A DNA stretch of 64,000 nucleotides, taken from the NCBI GenBank assembly GCA_029204225.1, contig MU832608.1, positions 1-64,000 on the forward strand. Direction: 5' to 3'. How positions within the stretch are numbered: the stretch's first letter is position 1; each line of letters starts with the position of its first letter. A program made the position numbers and the translations under genes. The notes under the pieces are model-generated. The model searched no databases and was not told where the DNA came from. It saw only the letters and a program-made list of their open reading frames with translations. Source of the DNA: Diphasiastrum complanatum (lineage: Eukaryota > Streptophyta > Lycopodiopsida > Lycopodiales > Lycopodiaceae). Positions 57,097 through 64,000 of this stretch are shown here, one piece after another.

Positions 57097-58410
57097 CTAT
57101 GATTCCTCAATTGATCGAAAGCAGCAGTACCACTTGCTCTGAAAAACAGAACCAGACAAATTCATCAGCTTTAGGTGAAGGGAAAGAAAGGCAGTTGCAG
57201 CTACAAGAGCTTGAAGGGCCCTTCTATGTGCATCAAAAAAAGACTACATAATAGACATTGCACTTACAGTAGGCTTTTGTGGCTTGACATGGGTGTTACT
57301 AGAATTTGGCTCTGGTGCACTCTCTGCCGCTTGCAATGGTGGAGCTTGCATAGACCCACCGGTCTTCCTCTCATTCCTGGCAGTGTCGAATATCATAGTA
57401 AATCCCTGTCCTGCCAAAGGGTCGTTTGTGTTCCAATCTCCAAATTTCGGTAACGCTGGAGCTTTTTCTATCTGGCATAATGTACAATGGTCTATTTGAT
57501 TAGGAGGAACTTTGGGGGAAAGTCAATTTTATCATGGATCAGATTTATATGCAAGAACAAGCTTGGCTTTTGAAGATAATTATGAGAAATTCTAGATCAT
57601 CTCTCAACCCCGTTTACTTTTGGGATTAACAATTAGTGCTAATTTATGATGCATTGAATTTGAAAATGTAGGTAGTATGGCTAATAAAAGAAGAACCCGA
57701 AGGAAGTAGAGCGATATCTGTAATTTTTCCGAGGCATAGCAAGGTACGATAACTAGCAGTGCAAGGTTGTTGCTTCATACCTCTGCTCTTACCAACGAAC
57801 TGCTAGAGCGAAGGCGAGATCTTTGTGGCGTCCCAGGAGCAAACGTTGTCCCTCTATCTGCTGTGGATGGTTTTCTTTCCAATGCAGGAGACCCAGCACC
57901 TGTCTTGTTTAATGATCTTCCTTGAGGTCTATCGGTTGCGCGCGGACTATTATCTCCACTACCAGGTGCAGATGACCCTCGAGGAGTTTCATAAGCATTT
58001 GCAGCTCGGCGAGATGGAGGATCAGATGGAGAGCTATTGGCTACCGCACGTGAGTTTTGATAATTAGCATCTTTTTGGAAACGCTGAGCATGCGATTCTG
58101 AGGTCTGTTTTCGTACTAAAACTTCTTGCTGACGGCGTGTCTCCCTGTCTTCCGTGCTCACCTCTTGTTCATGACGCGCCTGAGAAGTTTTCAGATTAAC
58201 TGGGGGCTTATTAGCAGCAGCTTTCTTATTGACTGGAACATCTTCAGTAATTGAACCAAAAGCCTCTGGATTTTCCATGGGGTCATTTGGGTTCATAGGC
58301 CTCCCTCCTTTACCAGCACGGGCACTGTCAAAGACTCTGGTGAAGGGCACGTGATCATTTGAGTCCCAGTTGCCAAATTTCGGGACATGAGTCCCCTTTT
58401 GCTGCGGCAT
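57097..58410 (-). CDS. RIN4: RIN4-like protein with two NOI domains
   Basis: RIN4 proteins are plasma-membrane scaffolds that restrain plant immunity and are guarded by NLR receptors. Exons on the minus strand: 57781-58410 (or ending 57793), 57268-57471 and 57097-57138, all phase 0 with GT/AG borders. The N-terminal NOI domain reads HVPKFGNWDSNDHVPFTRVF; the C-terminal one reads LPKFGDWNTNDPLAGQGFTM followed by IFDTARNERKTGG. Both hold the PxFGxW core that AvrRpt2 cleaves in Arabidopsis RIN4, and the Thr of GFTMIF matches Thr166. The 14-codon last exon (SKWYCCFRSIEES and the stop) supplies paired cysteines for palmitoylation. The middle is polar and disordered. Length is about 287-291 residues. 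The start at 58410 follows family alignment, but an upstream exon ending ...CAG could also join before residue 4. Confidence 0.88.
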
Positions 58411-61400
58411 GAACGTGAATAAAATGAGTTTTTACTAACAAGATCTGATAGATGCTCAATAAGATTGAGAAATGCCAAAGAGAAGACCCAGTCACATTTA
58501 ACAGAATGAGCATACAACTCGATTCTAGTAGATTCTTATTAAAAGGCCATTTTTGCAGTACATTTGCATTTGAAATTTGTAACTGCAAGAGCTTGACAGC
58601 GATACTCAAAAGATTTCGACCATCCTTGCTTCAGGACTTTTCGGGAACTTTTGGCTGCAATCTTGAGTGACTTCACTCGCGTTATGCTTAGAGAATCAAA
58701 GGCAACGAGATGCCGGAAGGGCATCATTCGATGAACAATAATGGATTAAAGAGATTAATTGTAAATAAATATGGCATAGAACCTTTGCACATGAAGCCAA
58801 TATCGTATTGATATTTTTTTCTTGTATGTCGTTTAGTAATTTTCCTTCTATATTGAATAGAATGCTAATACACGTTTATATCACTATCCCGTTTTGGCTG
58901 ATGTTCAGCAAAAAGACGAAAAGCGCACGTTTCACCTCTCTTGAGATTCAATTTTACTTTCCAGAACAGATTGAAGTTGGGGACCAGCACTACTAGCACA
59001 TTAGTATGAGACCTGATTTTGTCCTAGGAATCTGAATGGTTCTAATCTTCAGGCCTGAAAATGTGGTGTGACTGGTGTCTGGTTCATAATTCTGTCTGCT
59101 ACTTGCCTTTCAAAATTCTGCTTACTGTCTGTATTCAATATTGGTAGTTTCAGTGTAGCGTAGTCTAAGTTCCAAGCGTGTTCTAATGTGCACTCCAAAT
59201 ATGATGAAGACGAAAATGACCAGCTGTCCAACCTTGTAATCCCAAACAAGCAGCTCGTACTAATTGTTATCATTACAGCAATGTTTGGCAGGGACTTCCT
59301 TCCATATGTCCCATAGTACCCATACCATAGCATACCCCATAGAAGTACGCGAGTATGAAAAAGTTTGCTGTACCATATGCCTCAAAATATATGGTTTGAT
59401 AATAGAGACTGTCTCTATGATCACTATAATTGATAACTGCCGATGACTGAATGGATTTTCTAGAAAGCGATTACTTCTATATAGAGACCCTCCTCTTTCT
59501 ATGCAAGAGCTGGATCGGTATTCTTCAAAGTCAAACCAGCATGACCATCTATCAAAAATCAGGATAACTTGAAAGCCATTCGAATTTTGACGCATTCTAG
59601 TGCCCAAGTGGATTTACTCACTATCTAGAAGGAGCCTTAATTATGCGAGAGCCTCTTATGTTGCTACTAATTCGGGGTAAGAAAGTAAATCTTCAAACGA
59701 GTATAATTGAATGCTCAAGATTTTGTGAAAGCAACAGTTTCAACCCTGTGTGCTCCAAAATCAATGTAGATTATTACAGAGCAACTTCATTTGTCGTAAA
59801 AGAATTGGCATTAGTTGATGCGTTATTGTATTGGTACGGTTCTACAGTCCTTTTTATGTTAACAACATCATTAACTATCAATAAAAGGCTAGTTTTGATG
59901 ACCTGATAACCACTAAGTCTAAGTATGCAAACTTCTTCCGTGCCTCTCCATGGTGTAGGCGATGAAAAGAACAAGAGGCAGGTTCAGATCTGAAGAAATC
60001 AACTTATAGAAGGAAAACCGGAATGAACCAACAAAAACACTGAGTAAAATGGATCGATTATAGAAAAGAGTTCTAAATCTTTTTGCAATAGCAAGTATCC
60101 GAGCAAGAGGAAGAAAAACTAGAATGCGCACTGCTTCGAGGGTTGCTGAGACCGTATGTGCTATGCGAGTAAAGTATGTAAGCGTTACACATGGAAAGCC
60201 TCATATTATGCCAAAACAAAACATTCAAGACGTGCAATTTTCAACTCAAGCATGCTAGAATGGACTACGTGCTGCCACAAGGAACTTCATCAGAGACAGA
60301 TGAGTGAGAAATTGAGCAAAGTTAGGAACAGATTTCTATATACAGCAAGCTCAGCACAGCTAAGTACTAGATGAAGGATGTCTTCAAAGACTAAATTCAG
60401 AAGGCTTACACCCATGATGGAGTTTCCTCCCGCAAAAGCGTTTGAGTTATTTTCCAACAATTTGCAATTTCAAAAGATCTCCTCCCCTGTCCTCTTTCTC
60501 GACAAGCAAATTTTTTATCAATGAAACATTCTACAGAGCCACCTATGGATGCTTGGCCTGTTCTCCTTTCACGTAAATGGATTTAGGAGCTTCAGATTGA
60601 CTCCGTAACTTTCATGGATTATCTTATGGAACTTGGGAGTGTAAAGAATTCTCCAGTTGTCGTAGCTCCTAAGGCATATGCTAACTATAAGTACACCACA
60701 ATTGATGTTTCTTCACAGGTCTCCGCGTCAATTCAGCATACAGGAGTAACAATTTTTCTGGTCTTTCGGACTATGTATCCCCGAGGTGAACAAATTTCCC
60801 TGCAGCATAAAGTTCACGACGTCCACAAATTGTTAAGATTAAGAGAATATCAACCAGAAAAAATTTGTTAGATCTCATAAATTCCAACACGATTGAAATG
60901 CATAAAAAAATTTCCAACTTTTCTACAAGTCACATAAGAAATTAACAAACAAAATGAGTCCTAGAAGCTTTGCCACAGACTCCAATTCACGAACAAAAGT
61001 TATTATCGTCAAAGGACTAAAGAGAGATTATGATCTCAATGAAATGCAAGAAACGCGGATCTACAACCGAAATGCCAGAGAAATCTTCCATGACAAGCAA
61101 GAATGAAACAGACATTAGCTGCGAACTACAAAGTGACCAGCGTTTCAATCTAAGCAGAACGTAACAGCCCAAAAATCAATTCCAGAAGAACTCAGAGAAA
61201 CTTTCAGAAAATTAAGCAAATCTGCAGAAACTGAACCGATAACAACTGCAATGAACAACCATGCGGCACTTAAACGAAACGACACTTACCAGAGAGAATG
61301 TGAGCACAAATTCAGCAATGTAAGCATCAAATGAAAGCCTGTCGAAAATCCCAGCTGAATCTTGCAACACAAGAACGCAATAGCTCTTACAAATGGCAAA

Positions 61401-61498
61401 ATTATTCCAACTATTGAAACGAAAACTCAACAAAAGATCCAAGAATCCTCCTATTAAAATACAAATTAAGCACAGAAGAAAGAATCCTTAAAAGATAC
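58411..61498. other. Upstream region or long intron 5' of the RIN4-like gene
   Basis: No recognised gene. The 15 bases before residue 4 of the RIN4 frame read as a splice acceptor (pyrimidine-rich, ending GCCGCAG), so this 3-kb stretch may be intron. Short frames at 59260-59607 (minus), 59643-59906 and 60614-60871 (plus) are not recognised. A minus-strand exon-like stretch at 61265-61342 ends in a strong donor, CTCTG|GTAAGTG. Confidence 0.35.
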
Positions 61499-61814
61499 CT
61501 GGGCACGAGCAATTTGAATAGGAAAAGCGATCGCGTATGAAAGAAAAAGCTGCATCAGAAACATTCAAAGTGCAACGATGGAGGCCCACACGGCCATAGC
61601 CAGAAACAGGCAGATCGGGATCAGCTGAGCCAGAAGAGGAAGACGAAGAAGAAGCGGAAGAAGCGCCACTGGAGGCATAAGCCAGGGCGGAGGCGCGTCC
61701 GGTCGTGGAAGCTAAACGAGTCGTTCCCGTGGGTTGTTTGCTGGCGGTGGGTCCCGCCGCCACCGACGTGCCTTTAGAATCGCTTCCAGTCCTGCTTCTG
61801 CCCATTTTTTTCAC
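61499..61814 (-). CDS. Unrecognised coding exon, Ser/Ala/Thr-rich
   Basis: It starts MGRSRTGSDSKGTSVAAGPT and passes through a serine run (SSASSSSSSSGS) to PDLPVSGYGRVGLHRC. The region is clearly more GC-rich than its surroundings, as expected for real coding sequence. A donor site CCCAG|GTATCT lies at 61499; without splicing the frame stops at 61488. I do not recognise the product. Two readings are possible: the first exon of a separate gene, or a 5' exon of the RIN4-like gene. In the latter case, a different frame (ATG near 61546) would join in phase 0 to the acceptor at 58402. Confidence 0.45.
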
Positions 61815-63418
61815 TAAAAGTCAAACCCCGTGTTGCGTGTATTAGGCAGGACCTTGCTGCTTCATTTGGACGGCCAGATTTGCCTTTCGATTTGACAGGT
61901 GGCTTTATCTTTCCATTTTCTCTAGTAAAGCTTTCAAAATCTCATGAAATTTGGTTCATTTCTCACTTCAAATTGCAAAAAGCCTCGGCCTTCATAAAAA
62001 GGGTAATTGACAAGTCCTCCCATAAGGCATCTCTTGTGCCTTTGACCCCCTAAAAAGGCTAATAAGAACTCCTTGCCATGTCACCCATCATCTCCTTCTA
62101 CACCAATTAACCTCCATAATTTGTGACTCTTGGGCTCCATGTTCTACCCTTGGGCTCCATGTTCCCCTTAGCAATTTCTCCTAACTAATTATGGTAACAT
62201 GTCACCATAAGATGATGACATCGCTTTCTTCTCTCCTCACCTCCAATAAACACCCTTAATAATCAGGTATTTCCTAAGTTGCACATAGAACAACTTGGTT
62301 CCCTTTGCTCGTGGAGAATAAATTGGTAGCCTTGATCGCTTTGCCCACATCATCCTTAGGTGAGGGGTCACATTTAAATAGACCCCAAATCACATGTTTG
62401 TTGAGAACTTCGATTCCTCCAATTGAGGTCAAGAGTAAATCTTCAATTAGCCACACAAATGATAACATATATAACATACTAAGAGAAAATCAAATACCAA
62501 TGACACTCAGTTGTAATGTGCTTCATAAACATGTGTGCCATTTTGATAAAGAATTGTCTTTCTAGGGATGACAAGAGAATTGAAATTGGCACTCATCATA
62601 ATCTACTTTTCCATAGCTAAATACAAGAATCAAACACAAGAACATGAATTACTAATGAGTTGTGATCAATGTGAAGCAGCTCTTAGACTCCATCCTCATA
62701 CAATTGCACTAGACTTGCATCAAACTTGTATCCAAATTGAGCCCAATTAGCCAAGGGTGTAACAAGTAAGTCTTGTTGAGTGCTCAATCTGAACACTTTC
62801 ATTATGCTTAGGGAACAAATCCCTATTTGAGCGGTCTCTGTGATCCTTATCTTAAATGATGATGAAGCAAGCTACAATCAATATTTGTAATTGGCAAATT
62901 GTTGATCTTTAAGATGAAGCCACAATTTGATCCAAGTATTCTAGATTATCTACAATTTGAAGTGTGAAATAAAGACACATTTTGTATAAGAAAGTTTCTT
63001 CTAACCCTAGTTAATTCCATACTCACTAGTTTCATGCAAGTCATAGACAACAAGTACATCGGTTGTAACTTATGATGAACTAGTTGAGTCTCTTCAATAG
63101 TCAAAATGCTAGCAAACAATTCTTCCAATTAATTAATAGTAATTTTGATGACGATTAGTGATTTCTTAGATTGTATCAGAAACAATTGAAGCTTTTTCAT
63201 ACAGTTTGGTGGCTTTTAATAGTGATCATGATCTCTTAGACCTTTAATATGAGTAGCATGACCAAGCTCAATAAAGTATATCATTTTGTGGAAAATTTTG
63301 TTGAGTTGTTATTGTTAGACGCATAAGGTTAACAAGTCAAAATTATTGATTTTAAGGTCAAAAACCTAGATCGACAAAAGCCTTTTGACTACAAAACTTT
63401 GAATTTGGGAGTCGATTG
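61815..63418. other. Intergenic, no supported gene
   Basis: It contains the upstream region of the 61499-61814 exon, then AT-rich sequence. Frames at 62274-62477 and 62946-63128 (minus) resemble no family I know. Confidence 0.4.
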
Positions 63419-64000
63419 TGTGAAAAATGCAAAAATAAGCTTGGTAGAGGCCAAAAATCATGTATATAGGATGATTACACATGTGTGGAGCCTATTCCCA
63501 CGTGTGAAAATACTGTACTTGTCATGTACCATAATCATATAGGTTGTACATATGATTTAATTCAAGTTCTAGTGGCTAAAAAGGCCAAAAACTAGTTTTT
63601 TAGACATATGACATATGGCATCAATCTATTGATTGCATGAGCTGTGCACATCCTTTGGTTAGGTGTCATATCACATGTGTAGAGGACAGCTCACATGTGT
63701 GGAATAAGCTGAAGTAGGCGAATTTTGACTTCTAGAAGATTTCCAAGCAGATCTCCATATAGAAGCAAAATGGACCAAAAGTGCTCAAAATAGAAGGTTT
63801 TGTCCAAGTGTTAGTTTTGCATGATGAATCATCATATGACAAATCACCTTCACACATGTGGGATAAGAGGGATGATCAGTACCATGAGCTCCCACTTATC
63901 GTATATATAGAGCCACATTTGGCCATAATCATTGAGAGACACCAATCTTGGTTTTGGAAGCAATTTTGAGTGATTCTCTCCATTTGTCTACATTTGTTTT
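63419..64000 (+). repeat. Third copy of the 835-bp LTR, cut by window end
   Basis: It starts TGTGAAAAATGC like the copies at 43570 and 47545 and follows them for 582 bp to the window edge. It carries the same 62-residue frame (63781-63969) with a few substitutions. It may be the 5' LTR, the 3' LTR or a solo LTR of another element; the sequence beyond would tell. Confidence 0.9.

Noticed and set aside
57107-57223. Alternative last exon of the RIN4-like gene with a SCSCNC tail
   Set aside because: It needs an intron of 44 bp, below the usual plant minimum. The 129-bp intron to 57139 has a better pyrimidine tract and yields the family-typical KW.CC tail.
59260-59980. Suspected organellar DNA insertion
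   Set aside because: Some frames looked organelle-like in composition, but I could match none to a plastid or mitochondrial gene, so it was left unassigned.

Overview
This window is nuclear DNA of a land plant. It holds two plant genes with introns: an alpha-tubulin gene (20345-22198, minus strand) and a RIN4/NOI-type immune regulator gene (57097-58410, minus strand). A third, unrecognised coding exon (61499-61814, minus) lies upstream of the RIN4-like gene. The rest is AT-rich, gene-poor sequence filled with decayed and nested Ty1/copia and Ty3/gypsy LTR retrotransposons, one LINE fragment, CACTA-like repeat sequence, long (CT)n arrays and one (AT)n array. The species cannot be fixed from the sequence. 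The mix of long CT arrays, mosaic retroelements and conserved plant genes would suit a large-genome land plant, perhaps a fern, but that is inference. There are no prokaryotic operons, CRISPR arrays, or tRNA or rRNA genes that I can support.

Layout. 0-10.5 kb: mostly non-coding, with a gag zinc-knuckle fossil, a lone primer-binding site (PBS) at 1248, small tandem duplications, four CT arrays and the 3' end of a minus-strand copia element. 10.5-17 kb: a pile-up of a copia LTR edge, a gypsy integrase piece, an internally deleted copia element (gag joined to RNase H), and a nearly complete gypsy-type element with a tRNA-Asp PBS and one 499-codon gag-like ORF (12554-16459). 17-19 kb: diverged tandem repeats, possibly CACTA subterminal sequence. 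20.3-22.4 kb: alpha-tubulin. 23-31 kb: gypsy chromodomain remnant, then a pair of inverted copia LTRs (24888-26020 and 29264-30465) around copia pol fragments.

31-41.6 kb: minus-strand copia elements A (LTR-gag-protease-integrase start), B (PBS-gag-protease-integrase-RT start) and C (RT-RNase H-LTR), with a solo-like LTR at 38610-39122. 42.4-48.5 kb: a gypsy gag gene interrupted by a complete copia-type element with two 835-bp LTRs (43570-48379). 48.9-49.4 kb: a minisatellite of roughly 25-bp units. 50.4-51.7 kb: copia LTR and gag. 52-55.5 kb: a minus-strand copia remnant with its 5' LTR. 55.9 kb: (AT)54. 56.2 kb: LINE fragment. 57-62 kb: RIN4-like gene and upstream exon. 63.4 kb to the end: a third copy of the 835-bp LTR, cut by the window edge.

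The two recognised host genes are unrelated in function (microtubule subunit; plasma-membrane immune scaffold). The remaining coding potential is retroelement gag/pol, nearly all broken by stops, frameshifts or truncation. I found no convincing new multi-gene system. The more unusual signals are the duplicated alpha-tubulin intron 1 with two equivalent splice acceptors, a triplicated PBS segment with a 30-bp period, LTRs dense in TTCGCGA motifs, LTRs dense in CACGTG/CACATGTG palindromes, and a gag-only gypsy element whose leader carries a recurring CTTCGCCGAG motif.
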